Shown here piece after piece: positions 53,227 through 61,217 of a DNA stretch of 64,000 nt. Numbering within the stretch: the stretch's first letter is position 1; each line of letters starts with the position of its first letter. The translations under genes were made by a program, and so were the position numbers. A model generated the notes under the pieces. It was given only the letters and a program-made list of their open reading frames with translations, did no database searches and was not told the origin of the DNA. The DNA is from JANQHS01 sp965227315 (GTDB lineage: Bacteria > Bacteroidota > Bacteroidia > Cytophagales > CCMP332), in NCBI GenBank assembly GCA_965227315.1, contig OZ245737.1, positions 1,736,001 to 1,800,000 on the forward strand, in the 5' to 3' direction.

Positions 53227-54153
53227 ATGGATCAATGGCTCCTTTTGGATCTAATAGGTGCATCTGCAAAGACTCCGGAGTTTCACCTTGCCCTTGAAGA
53301 ATCCATTTTGGAAAGCGGTCCAGGGCAACCCCTGCTGCTGATTTACGAAAACCCGAATGCGGTTGTACTCGGGAAGAATCAAAATCCATGGCAGGAACTC
53401 AACCTGAGTTATCTGGAAAAGAATCGAATCCCAATATATAGAAGGTTCTCAGGTGGAGGGACGGTTTTCCACGGCCCGGGAAATATCATTTTTTCCTTTA
53501 TTGAACCTTCCAAAAATGGATTGATCAACCCCATGGGCGATTACAATCGGATCCTGATCTCTGCCCTAAAAAAACTTGGATTATCGCTGGAAGAGGATTC
53601 CCGCAATTGCCTGTTTCTAGATCAAAAAAAGATATCAGGAAATGCACAGGCTCTTAAGAAGGGAATCTGCCTCAGCCACGGAACAATCCTGGTACATGCG
53701 GATCTTGGTTTTCTTGAGCCCGCTATACATCCCGAAGAGATTATTCCCGGGAGCAAGGCGGTGAGTTCCGTAAGGAATGTCGTTGGTAATCTTGCCCCGG
53801 ACATTTCAATCGACGAGGTTCTGCCTTTCTGCAAGAGAATTGCGGAAGAAATCCGAAAAGAACTCATGGCCAAAGAAATCGAGAAGGAAGATCTGGAACT
53901 TGACAATGGGCTTTTCCAAGGATCCTTGGAGAAACACAAGTCCTGGGATTGGGTTTTCGGCAAAACCCCATATTTTGAAAAAAAGATCTCTGAGATCAGT
54001 CCTTTTTCAGGAAAAGGACTTTTGAAGATTTCCGGTGGAAGGCTAAAACATGTTCGATTGGAAAATCTGGAAATGGAAATTGAAAAAGGCCCTGCCTATA
54101 GGTCAAGAGAATTCTTTGATTTGCTGGATGACCTGATCCAAAAACCGAATTGA
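53227..54153 (+). CDS. lplA: Lipoate-protein ligase A family
   Basis: The 308-residue BPL/LplA-fold protein attaches scavenged lipoate to the E2 and GcvH proteins. Visible are 'VVLGKNQNPWQELNLSYLEK' at about 40-60, the lipoyl-AMP loop 'YRRFSGGGTVFHGPGNI' (about 75-90) and the catalytic-Lys region 'KKISGNAQALKKG' (about 137). A C-terminal extension of about 70 residues contains 'PFSGKGLLKISGGRL', corresponding to the ligase accessory domain. It directly abuts yaaA. lipB for the de novo route lies 5 kb further on. Confidence 0.92.
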   Translation: MDQWLLLDLIGASAKTPEFHLALEESILESGPGQPLLLIYENPNAVVLGKNQNPWQELNLSYLEKNRIPIYRRFSGGGTVFHGPGNIIFSFIEPSKNGLINPMGDYNRILISALKKLGLSLEEDSRNCLFLDQKKISGNAQALKKGICLSHGTILVHADLGFLEPAIHPEEIIPGSKAVSSVRNVVGNLAPDISIDEVLPFCKRIAEEIRKELMAKEIEKEDLELDNGLFQGSLEKHKSWDWVFGKTPYFEKKISEISPFSGKGLLKISGGRLKHVRLENLEMEIEKGPAYRSREFFDLLDDLIQKPN

Positions 54154-54187
54154 ATAAGCATTTATCCAAATAACTAGATTAACGATT

Positions 54188-55318
54188 ATGGGAACCATTA
54201 GAATTAGTTCTGATTTCGACAGTGGAAACATCATTTATAAAAATCAGGATGGAAACATCGTAAACCTTGAAATTCGAAAAGACATCAATTCCGATTTTTT
54301 TCAATGGTTCTATTTCCAGGCGGATGATCTTCAAGTTGGTCAAAGCTATACCTTTCGAATCCTCAATGCGGGCAACTCATCCTATCCGGAAGGCTGGAAA
54401 ATCCAGAATATTCCCCATTCATTTGACGGAAAAAACTGGAGTCGGCTTAAGTCACACTTTGAGGATGGAGTGCTGAGCTTTGATTGTCAAGCTGATGGCC
54501 CAAAAGCTGAATTCGCCTACTTTGTACCCTACCTGCTTTCACGACATGAAGGCATGATTGAACGGGCAAAAGAATCACCTTACTTCCTCAGGGAAATTAT
54601 TGGTAAAAGCGTTGAAGAAAGAAAGATCGAGCTTCTCCACTACGGAGATGGAGCCGAGGGAAAACGAAAAACCTGGATACTGGCCAGGCAACATCCCGGT
54701 GAGACCATGGCTGAGTGGTTTATGGAAGGCCTCATTGATCGACTCGGACAGAATGATGCTGCGATCAGCGAATTACTCTCCTGGACCAATCTTTATCTTA
54801 TTCCAAATATTAATCCCGATGGAAGCTACCTGGGAAATCTCAGGACAAATGCGCCCGGGGCTAATCTAAACAGGGAGTGGGACAAGGCCAGGCAGGATTA
54901 TTCAGCCGAAGTTCTTTTTGCTCTTGATCAGATGGACCAACATGGTGTGGATATTTGTCTGGATATTCATGGAGACGAGGATATCCCCTATGTATTCGGA
55001 TCAGGGGCAGAGGGAAATCCGGGTTTTACGCCCAGGCTTCAGGAAATCGATGACACTTTCAGACAAAACTGGCAGAGAATAAATCCGGCCTTTCAATTGG
55101 AACATGGTTATGATCGCGACGAACCCGGAACAGCCGATCTCTCCCTTTGCACGAATCAAGTCAGCGAGAGGTATGGAGCATTTGCCCTGACCATAGAAAT
55201 GCCGTTTACCGATAATTTTCTTGCAAAGGATGAGCTACATGGTTGGTCTCCAGAAAAATCCAAGCAGCTTGGAAAGAGTGCGATAGAGGCAATAAACTCC
55301 ATCAAAAACTTCTATTAA
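54188..55318 (+). CDS. M14 family metallo-carboxypeptidase, cytosolic CPP/AGBL-like
   Basis: The 376-residue product has no signal peptide. An N-terminal beta-sandwich of about 120 residues ('ISSDFDSGNIIYKNQDGNIV', 'FDGKNW', 'FAYFVPYLLSRHEGMI') precedes the catalytic domain, as in cytosolic carboxypeptidases. Zinc ligands are 'ARQHPGETMAEWF' (HxxE, about 167) and 'DIHGDEDIPYVF' (about 260). Substrate sites are 'NPDGSYLGNLRTNAPGANLNREW', and the catalytic Glu is in 'LTIEMPF'. Eukaryotic relatives shorten polyglutamate tails; the bacterial substrate is unknown. Its stop shares a base with the next start. Confidence 0.92.
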   Translation: MGTIRISSDFDSGNIIYKNQDGNIVNLEIRKDINSDFFQWFYFQADDLQVGQSYTFRILNAGNSSYPEGWKIQNIPHSFDGKNWSRLKSHFEDGVLSFDCQADGPKAEFAYFVPYLLSRHEGMIERAKESPYFLREIIGKSVEERKIELLHYGDGAEGKRKTWILARQHPGETMAEWFMEGLIDRLGQNDAAISELLSWTNLYLIPNINPDGSYLGNLRTNAPGANLNREWDKARQDYSAEVLFALDQMDQHGVDICLDIHGDEDIPYVFGSGAEGNPGFTPRLQEIDDTFRQNWQRINPAFQLEHGYDRDEPGTADLSLCTNQVSERYGAFALTIEMPFTDNFLAKDELHGWSPEKSKQLGKSAIEAINSIKNFY

Positions 55319-56025
55319 TGGAAGAATTGCTTTTCCTGGATATTGAAACCGTGCCGGCCCATGGGGATTTTGATTCACTGGACCAGGATTGGAAAAAGCT
55401 TTGGGCAAAGAAGGCTCAGTTCTTCATCTCCGACGAATCTGATGAGGCAACCAGGGAAGCCTATCATGACAGAGCGGGAATCTTTTCAGAATTCGGTAAG
55501 GTCATTGTCATCGGCATAGGTTTCTTTCCCATCCACGAGAATGGGAAAAGGGAATTCAGGGTAAAATCGATCTACAATGACAATGAAGTCGAATTGCTAA
55601 GAGAGTTCAACGAAATTGTAGAACAAATGAAGAAGCCGAATTTGACCCTTGTAGCCCATAACGGCAAAGAATTCGATTTTCCCTATTTGTCCAGACGGAT
55701 GCTGGTGAACAAGGTTCCTCTTCCTCGCTGCCTGGACAATTCAGGGAAAAAGCCTTGGGAAATTCCACATTTGGATACCATGGAAATGTGGAAATTCGGT
55801 GACCGAAAGAATTTCACATCACTGGACCTCCTTGCCAAGATCTTCAATGTCCCTTCAAGCAAATCCGACATTGACGGGAGCATGGTTGCTGAGGTCTATT
55901 ATAAGGAAAATGACCTTCAAAGAATTGCCGATTACTGCACGGAGGATGTTGTGGTCTGTGCACAGGTTTTTCTCGCACTGAAAGGCTTGGAAACACTAAA
56001 ACCCGAAGAGATCCTCAGGCGTTAA
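55318..56025 (+). CDS. 3'-5' exonuclease, PolB-like DnaQ fold
   Basis: The product is 235 residues from the ATG at 55318, whose A is the last base of the TAA before it. Motifs of the DEDDy exonuclease fold are 'LLFLDIETVPAHGDF' (about residue 4), 'LVAHNGKEFDFPYLSRRML' (about 110), and 'ADYCTEDVVVCAQVFL' (Y-x3-D, about 205). It belongs to the predicted 3'-5' exonuclease group related to DNA polymerase B proofreading (DUF2441/PolB_exo). Its role in repair or nucleic acid turnover is inferred. It is the last gene of the yaaA run and convergent with yraN. Confidence 0.88.
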   Translation: MEELLFLDIETVPAHGDFDSLDQDWKKLWAKKAQFFISDESDEATREAYHDRAGIFSEFGKVIVIGIGFFPIHENGKREFRVKSIYNDNEVELLREFNEIVEQMKKPNLTLVAHNGKEFDFPYLSRRMLVNKVPLPRCLDNSGKKPWEIPHLDTMEMWKFGDRKNFTSLDLLAKIFNVPSSKSDIDGSMVAEVYYKENDLQRIADYCTEDVVVCAQVFLALKGLETLKPEEILRR

Positions 56026-56378
56026 AATGCATCCTTAAAATGATCTATAATGGGATTCTTAATTGGGCCTGACAGGGCAAAAATGTCAAACCTGATCCTT
56101 CCTGGCCAGGGGTTGTCTTTTAGATACTCATCCGCGAGCATCCTAATCCTCTCTTCCTGAGCTTGGGATAGCATACTTTCCGAATAGCCGTATTCGCCTT
56201 TCTCCCTGTACTTCACCTCGGAAAAAACAAGATATTGTCCATCCATGAATATGATATCGATTTCCGCCCTGCCTTTCCTGAGATTTTTTTCAATAATCCT
56301 CAATGATCTTTCGTTGAGGAACTTCCGGACCAATGCTTCTGCCAGCCTTCCTTTTTCGACTTTGCTTAAGGTTAACAC
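56022..56378 (-). CDS. YraN/UPF0102 family putative endonuclease
   Basis: The 118-residue product counts from GTG at 56378 (TTG at 56387 and 56438 are also in frame, but the latter would overlap pgi). This start gives the normal family length. The Holliday-junction-resolvase-like core is 'KGRLAEALVRKFL', 'KNLRKGRAEIDIIFMDGQYLVFSEVKYR' (E-x-D ... E-V-K, the nuclease triad) and 'WPGRIRFDIFAL'. Function is unproven in most species. It is divergent from pgi with a TAATTTTG box in between, and its stop overlaps the exonuclease stop region by 4 bp. Confidence 0.87.
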   Translation of the reverse strand: MLTLSKVEKGRLAEALVRKFLNERSLRIIEKNLRKGRAEIDIIFMDGQYLVFSEVKYREKGEYGYSESMLSQAQEERIRMLADEYLKDNPWPGRIRFDIFALSGPIKNPIIDHFKDAF

Positions 56379-56393
56379 TACCTTCAATTTAAC

Positions 56394-56401
56394 TAATTTT
56401 G
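56394..56401 (+). promoter_or_regulatory. Probable -7 box (TAATTTTG) of pgi
   Basis: Exact TAnnTTTG ending ten bases before the pgi ATG (56412). The predicted start is about 56408, so the leader is only a few bases. The -33 element is poor (TTAA). Confidence 0.45.
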
Positions 56402-56411
56402 ACTCAATAGA

Positions 56412-58058
56412 ATGCTCCAGAAAAAAACGCCAACACAATTCGATTCATGGCAGAAGCTTGAGGCCGTAGCTTCAGGAATTCGGCAAAGAGGTCCGGGAAA
56501 TTTTGGATTCAAGGATCTTCCATTCGACGAGTATTCGGTAGGATCTTCTGGCTTGGTTTTCGATTATTCCAGAAATCTGATCAACGGAGAGATCATCGAT
56601 CAGCTCGAAAGACTTGCATCGGAATCCAAGGTCAAGCAAGCTTATGAATATGCCTTGAAAGGTGAGAAAATCAACGAAACAGAGAACCGTGCCGTTCTGC
56701 ACTATGCATTGCGGAAACCTGAGAATTTCGACTACAGTTTAGATGGGATTCATGTTAGATCGGCTATTAAGGAATCCAACGCCAGGGTAAAAGATTTTGC
56801 GGATCGCTTTGTCTCGGGACAGATCAAGGGCGCGAATGGAAAAACACTCAATACCATTGTGAACATCGGCATCGGTGGTTCGGACCTGGGGCCATCCATG
56901 GTGACCGAAGCCCTAAGGCCATACCGGAAGAATGGGATCAGGGCGCACTTTGTCTCCAATGTGGACCCGCGGCATCTTGAAGAAACACTTGAATCCATAG
57001 ATCCTGCAAGCGTGCTTTTCATCATCTCCTCTAAAACCTTCACAACACAGGAGACCATGGCCAATGCAAGTGAAGCAAAAAAATGGCTTGCGGAGAAGCT
57101 TGGAAGCCAAACCGATCTCTCAAGTCATTTCCTGGCTGTTTCTACCAATAGATCAAAAGCCAAAGAATTTGGCATCGGAGAAGAAAGGATCTTCGGATTC
57201 TGGGATTGGGTCGGGGGAAGATACTCCCTGTGGTCTGCCATTGGCATTTCCATTGCCTGCACTATAGGTTGGGACAATTATAGCCGGCTTCTTCAGGGGG
57301 CGGCAAATTGTGACGAACATTTTGCTAATCAGCCCTTCCGTCAGAATATTCCTATGCTCATGGCATTGCTTGGGATCTGGTACGGCAATTTTCTCCATTC
57401 CCAAGCCCAGGCCATTATACCCTATTCCCAGGACCTTCATAGGTTTCCGGCATATCTCCAGCAGGCTGACATGGAGTCGAATGGAAAATCCGTAGACAGG
57501 GAAGGAAGGGGAATCGATTATGGAACAGGACCCATTGTCTGGGGAGAACCCGGGACAAACGGGCAGCATGCCTTCTTCCAGTTGCTGCATCAGGGAACAC
57601 ATTTGATCCCCGTGGATTTTATTCTCTTTGGAAAATATGCCGGCCAAAATTCCGGGCAACATCAAATGCTCTTGGCAAATGGATTGGCGCAAAGAGAAGC
57701 TCTCTGGAGGGGGAAATCAAGGGATGAAGTACTGCAACAACTTGAAAACCTGGGAGTCGATCATGTATCCGCGCAGAAACTTGCGCCTTACAAGGTGTTC
57801 GCAGGCCAGAACCCCTCAAATACCTTTTTATTTGATTCATTATCTCCTGAGAATCTCGGCTTCCTGATCGCTTGTTATGAGCATAAAATATTTGCACAGG
57901 GTGTGATCTGGAACATATTCAGTTTTGATCAGTGGGGTGTAGAATTGGGAAAGGAAATCGCCAATACACTCCTACCCGTGCTTGGGGGTGAATCCAATGG
58001 TGAGAAATTACTTGACTCAACAAGGGCCCTGATCAAAAAAATCAAGGATTGGAAATAA
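56412..58058 (+). CDS. pgi: Glucose-6-phosphate isomerase
   Basis: Interconverts glucose 6-phosphate and fructose 6-phosphate. The 548 residues are the standard size. Signatures are 'GIGGSDLGPSMVTEALRPY' (about 155), the sugar-phosphate loop 'SKTFTTQETMANA' (about 205), 'DWVGGRYSLWSAIG' (PS00765) and 'FDQWGVELGK' (PS00174). The catalytic Glu, His and Lys regions ('NGQHAFFQLLHQGTH', 'GVELGKEIAN') are intact. It is the first gene of a run with manA, lipB, the ABC protein, rnr and the prenyl synthase; the manA ATG overlaps its TAA. Confidence 0.97.
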   Translation: MLQKKTPTQFDSWQKLEAVASGIRQRGPGNFGFKDLPFDEYSVGSSGLVFDYSRNLINGEIIDQLERLASESKVKQAYEYALKGEKINETENRAVLHYALRKPENFDYSLDGIHVRSAIKESNARVKDFADRFVSGQIKGANGKTLNTIVNIGIGGSDLGPSMVTEALRPYRKNGIRAHFVSNVDPRHLEETLESIDPASVLFIISSKTFTTQETMANASEAKKWLAEKLGSQTDLSSHFLAVSTNRSKAKEFGIGEERIFGFWDWVGGRYSLWSAIGISIACTIGWDNYSRLLQGAANCDEHFANQPFRQNIPMLMALLGIWYGNFLHSQAQAIIPYSQDLHRFPAYLQQADMESNGKSVDREGRGIDYGTGPIVWGEPGTNGQHAFFQLLHQGTHLIPVDFILFGKYAGQNSGQHQMLLANGLAQREALWRGKSRDEVLQQLENLGVDHVSAQKLAPYKVFAGQNPSNTFLFDSLSPENLGFLIACYEHKIFAQGVIWNIFSFDQWGVELGKEIANTLLPVLGGESNGEKLLDSTRALIKKIKDWK

Positions 58059-59020
58059 TGCCTGAATTGTACCCACTTCGATTTGATCCCATCCTGAAAG
58101 AAAAGATCTGGGGAGGAAACAAACTCTCAGGCGTTCTAAACAAGAAAACTAAAGGCAAACCTCACATTGGCGAATCCTGGGAAGTTTCAGCAGTGGAATC
58201 AGATCCAAGTATCGTCTCCGAAGGTCCTTTGAAGGGAAAAACCCTCAATGAAATTCTCCTGGAATACAAGGAAAATCTTGTCGGAAAAAGGGTCTTCCGT
58301 GAGTATGGATTTTGGTTTCCGCTACTTTTCAAATTTATTGATGCTAATGACGATCTGTCCATCCAGGTACATCCCCGGGAGGGCATGGAAAATAGCAAGA
58401 CAGAAATGTGGTACATAATAGAGGCAGATAGGGGATCAAGCCTTTATTCCGGTTTTGCTTCAGAACTGGATGCCAATTCTTTTAAAGAAGAGTTTGAGAA
58501 GGGGAATATTCTGAAAATCCTGAATGAGGATCCGGTTGAAAAATGCGATGGCTTCTTCCTGCCTTCAGGGAGAATTCACTCCATAGGCAAAGGCCTGCTG
58601 CTCGCCGAAATTCAACAAAACTCAGACACAACCTACAGGCTGTATGATTTTGAAAGAAGGGAAGTCGATGGCAGTTTTCGGGAGCTAAATATCGAAGAGG
58701 GGTCGAAAGCCCTGGATTTTTCCCAAACCGGTAGCAACAAGATCAAAGTCATGCCCGAAGAAGGTTCTCAAAAGTTGATCGATTCCAACTATTTTAACAC
58801 CAGGCTATGGAAAATTCTCGAAGGGAAAGAAGAGAGTAAAAGGAACAGTCATGATTCATTTCTGGTTTATATGGTATTGGAAGGAAGGGGAGAATTGATT
58901 TGGGGAGATAAGTCCTTTCAATTGAGTGCAGGTCAGTCAATCCTTGTTCCGGCGGAAATTCCGGAATTCAACTTCAAAGCCACAAACGACTGGGTCTTTA
59001 TCGAAACATGGGTACCATAA
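58058..59020 (+). CDS. manA: Class I mannose-6-phosphate isomerase
   Basis: Interconverts mannose 6-phosphate and fructose 6-phosphate, feeding GDP-mannose or fucose synthesis. It is 320 residues from the ATG at 58058. Visible are 'LKEKIWGGNKLSGVL' (about 13), 'GESWEVSAVE', the zinc-site 'LSIQVHP' (about 97), 'LPSGRIHSIGKGLLLAEIQQNSDTTYRLYDF' (about 170-200) and a C-terminal cupin ending 'DWVFIETW'. Its position right after pgi makes metabolic sense, since both act on fructose 6-phosphate. lipB starts 13 bp before its end. Confidence 0.94.
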   Translation: MPELYPLRFDPILKEKIWGGNKLSGVLNKKTKGKPHIGESWEVSAVESDPSIVSEGPLKGKTLNEILLEYKENLVGKRVFREYGFWFPLLFKFIDANDDLSIQVHPREGMENSKTEMWYIIEADRGSSLYSGFASELDANSFKEEFEKGNILKILNEDPVEKCDGFFLPSGRIHSIGKGLLLAEIQQNSDTTYRLYDFERREVDGSFRELNIEEGSKALDFSQTGSNKIKVMPEEGSQKLIDSNYFNTRLWKILEGKEESKRNSHDSFLVYMVLEGRGELIWGDKSFQLSAGQSILVPAEIPEFNFKATNDWVFIETWVP

Positions 59021-59727
59021 AGAATCGAAAAACAGTTTTTCACGATCTCGACTTCAAATCTTTTGAAGATACCTGGGAACTTCAAACCAGGTATTTCGAG
59101 AAGATCATAGCACAAAAGCGGTCAGGTGATAAGTTCACTGAGAATCACTTGTTTTTTGTAGAGCATCCACATGTCTTCACTCTTGGTAAAAATGGAAGTG
59201 AAGAGAATCTGTTGGTTCCGCTCAATGAATTGGATAAGATAGATGCCAGCTATTTCCCCATCAATCGGGGAGGTGATATCACCTATCATGGGCCCGGGCA
59301 AATTGTTGTTTATCCCGTACTTGATCTCGAGAATTTTGAACCCGACCTAAGCATTTATCTGAGATCAATGGAAGAGGCCGTGATCGAAACCCTGAAATCC
59401 TTTGGGATAGAATCCTCACGATATGAAGGTCTTACCGGTGTGTGGCTGGAACCAGAAACAGAAAGGGCGCGTAAGATCTGTGCAATTGGGATCAAAACCA
59501 GCCGATGGGTGAGTATGCACGGACTGGCTTTTAATATCAACACCAATCTCGATTACTTTAATTACATCGTTCCTTGCGGTATTGATGATAAAGGAGTTAC
59601 CTCTCTTCAAAAGGAATTAAGACGCCATGTGGATATGGAAGAGGTCAAAAAAATCCTTTTGAAAAATTTTGAAATGATCTTTGGAATGGAATTCTTACAG
59701 GAATCGAAGGCAGCAAATCAATACTAA
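59008..59727 (+). CDS. lipB: Octanoyltransferase LipB
   Basis: Moves octanoate from acyl-carrier protein to lipoyl domains in de novo lipoate synthesis. The 239-residue product has 'FVEHPHVFTLGKNGSEENLL' (about 50), 'INRGGDITYHGPGQIVVYPVLDL' (about 87-110), and the catalytic region 'KICAIGIKTSRWVSMHGLAFNINTNL' followed by 'FNYIVPCGIDDKGVTSL'. The conserved Cys is in 'VPCGI' and the Lys in 'GIKTSRW'. It overlaps manA by 13 bp. lipA is not in the window. The ATPase gene follows with no gap. Confidence 0.95.
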   Translation: MGTIKNRKTVFHDLDFKSFEDTWELQTRYFEKIIAQKRSGDKFTENHLFFVEHPHVFTLGKNGSEENLLVPLNELDKIDASYFPINRGGDITYHGPGQIVVYPVLDLENFEPDLSIYLRSMEEAVIETLKSFGIESSRYEGLTGVWLEPETERARKICAIGIKTSRWVSMHGLAFNINTNLDYFNYIVPCGIDDKGVTSLQKELRRHVDMEEVKKILLKNFEMIFGMEFLQESKAANQY

Positions 59728-61217
59728 AAATTGAAGATCTAAAGGCTTCTACAATTCAAAGAGAAGTCAAAAAGGAAATACTGGGTGGCCTGGACCTCGA
59801 GCTGGGTAAGGGCCAGGTTCTGGGTATAGTCGGGCCCTCAGGGATTGGAAAATCATTCCTGAGCAAGGCCATTCTGCGATTGATCCCGAAAAACCTCGGC
59901 AGCATTGATTCCGGAAAAATCCGGTTTGAATCCAAAAGATTCGGATTGGTTGACCTTCTGCATCTGAGCAACGAACAAATGAACCAAATAAGGGGCAACG
60001 AGATTTCCTTAATGATGCAGGAGACACATGCTGCACTGAATCCTTCCCGAAGAGTAGGGCATATTATCGAACAGATGATGGAGAAGGAAGCCAGGGTCAT
60101 ATCGAAAAAAGAAACCACCCTTTCTCTACTGAGAGAGCTTAATTTTCCCGAGCCGGAAAAAGTCTATGATTCACTTCCTTCTGAATTATCCGGAGGTATG
60201 GCTCAAAGGGTCAACCTTGCTATAGCAATTACGGGGAATCCCCAAATCCTGATCGCGGATGAATGCACCTCCTCTCTGGACGAGGAAAACGCCAGCATCA
60301 TCATGGATCTGCTCTTAAATGAAGTCAAACAGAAGTCCCTTTCATTGATCTTCATTAGTCATGACCTCGGGCTTATGAGATCCATAACCGGAAACATCAT
60401 GAAAATGGAAAATGGGAAGCTCCTGCCAGCCATGGTTGAAAACCCAAACCAGGAGCCTATTCCTGTTATGACACAGAAACCCCTCAATGATGACCCATGG
60501 TTGGAAATAAAGGATCTGCGGATTGATTTTCATGCCAGCTCCGATCTCTGGAAATGGAAAAAGAAGAAAAAGACCGTGCTAAAAGATTTTTCGATAGAGA
60601 TCAAAAAAGGACAATCCCTGGGTATTTATGGTGAGTCAGGGTCGGGAAAAAGTACCCTGGCAAAACTGATACTTGGATTGATTGAACCCGATCAAGGTAG
60701 CATAAGGGTAAATGGGAAGAATCCCTTTTCGCAGACCTTAAAGGAGAAAAAAGCGTTTTACCTCGAAAATCAGTTGGTACAACAGGAGCTGACATTGTCA
60801 CTCAACCCGCTAAAAACCGTTTTATTCCACCTTCGCGAACCACTGAGGATACATGGTATTTCAGACAAGCGGGACGAAAAAGTCAAGGAGTTGGTAAACA
60901 AGGTGAATCTGGGTACGGATATTTTGAAGAGGTATCCTCATCAACTGTCGGTCGGTCAACGGCAGAGGGTGCTTATGGCGAGGGCCATGATCCTGGAGCC
61001 AAAAGTCCTTGTTCTGGACGAGGCGGTTTCCAGCCTCGATCAGGAAAACAAAAGAGAAATCCTGGAAATCCTGAAGAAACACAAGGAGGAGAAGCAAACC
61101 CACCTTATTTTTATCGCGCACGAAAAAGAAATCCTGGAGGATATCTGTGAAAGGATCATAGAATTGAAAGAGGGGGCCTGGAAAGAGAAAACCGCTCCTC
61201 AAGAAAAAATTGAGTAG
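59721..61217 (+). CDS. ABC transporter protein with two ATPase domains (oligopeptide/YejF-like); no canonical start codon
   Basis: Two complete ATPase domains are fused. Domain 1 has Walker A 'GPSGIGKS' (59832-59855), 'MMQETHAALNPSRR', signature 'LSGGMAQR', Walker B 'ILIADECTSSLD'. Domain 2 has 'GESGSGKS' (about 60630), 'LVQQELTLSLNP', 'LSVGQRQR' and 'VLVLDEAVSSLD'. This is the DppD-DppF/YejF arrangement for peptide import; permeases are not nearby. The frame is open from 59673, but it holds no ATG, GTG or TTG before the TTG at 59880, which lies after Walker A and would destroy domain 1. The N terminus 'ILKIEDLKAS' suggests initiation at ATA 59721 (or ATT 59730), next to the lipB stop. The coordinate is therefore approximate. 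Confidence 0.8.
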   Translation: MLKIEDLKASTIQREVKKEILGGLDLELGKGQVLGIVGPSGIGKSFLSKAILRLIPKNLGSIDSGKIRFESKRFGLVDLLHLSNEQMNQIRGNEISLMMQETHAALNPSRRVGHIIEQMMEKEARVISKKETTLSLLRELNFPEPEKVYDSLPSELSGGMAQRVNLAIAITGNPQILIADECTSSLDEENASIIMDLLLNEVKQKSLSLIFISHDLGLMRSITGNIMKMENGKLLPAMVENPNQEPIPVMTQKPLNDDPWLEIKDLRIDFHASSDLWKWKKKKKTVLKDFSIEIKKGQSLGIYGESGSGKSTLAKLILGLIEPDQGSIRVNGKNPFSQTLKEKKAFYLENQLVQQELTLSLNPLKTVLFHLREPLRIHGISDKRDEKVKELVNKVNLGTDILKRYPHQLSVGQRQRVLMARAMILEPKVLVLDEAVSSLDQENKREILEILKKHKEEKQTHLIFIAHEKEILEDICERIIELKEGAWKEKTAPQEKIE

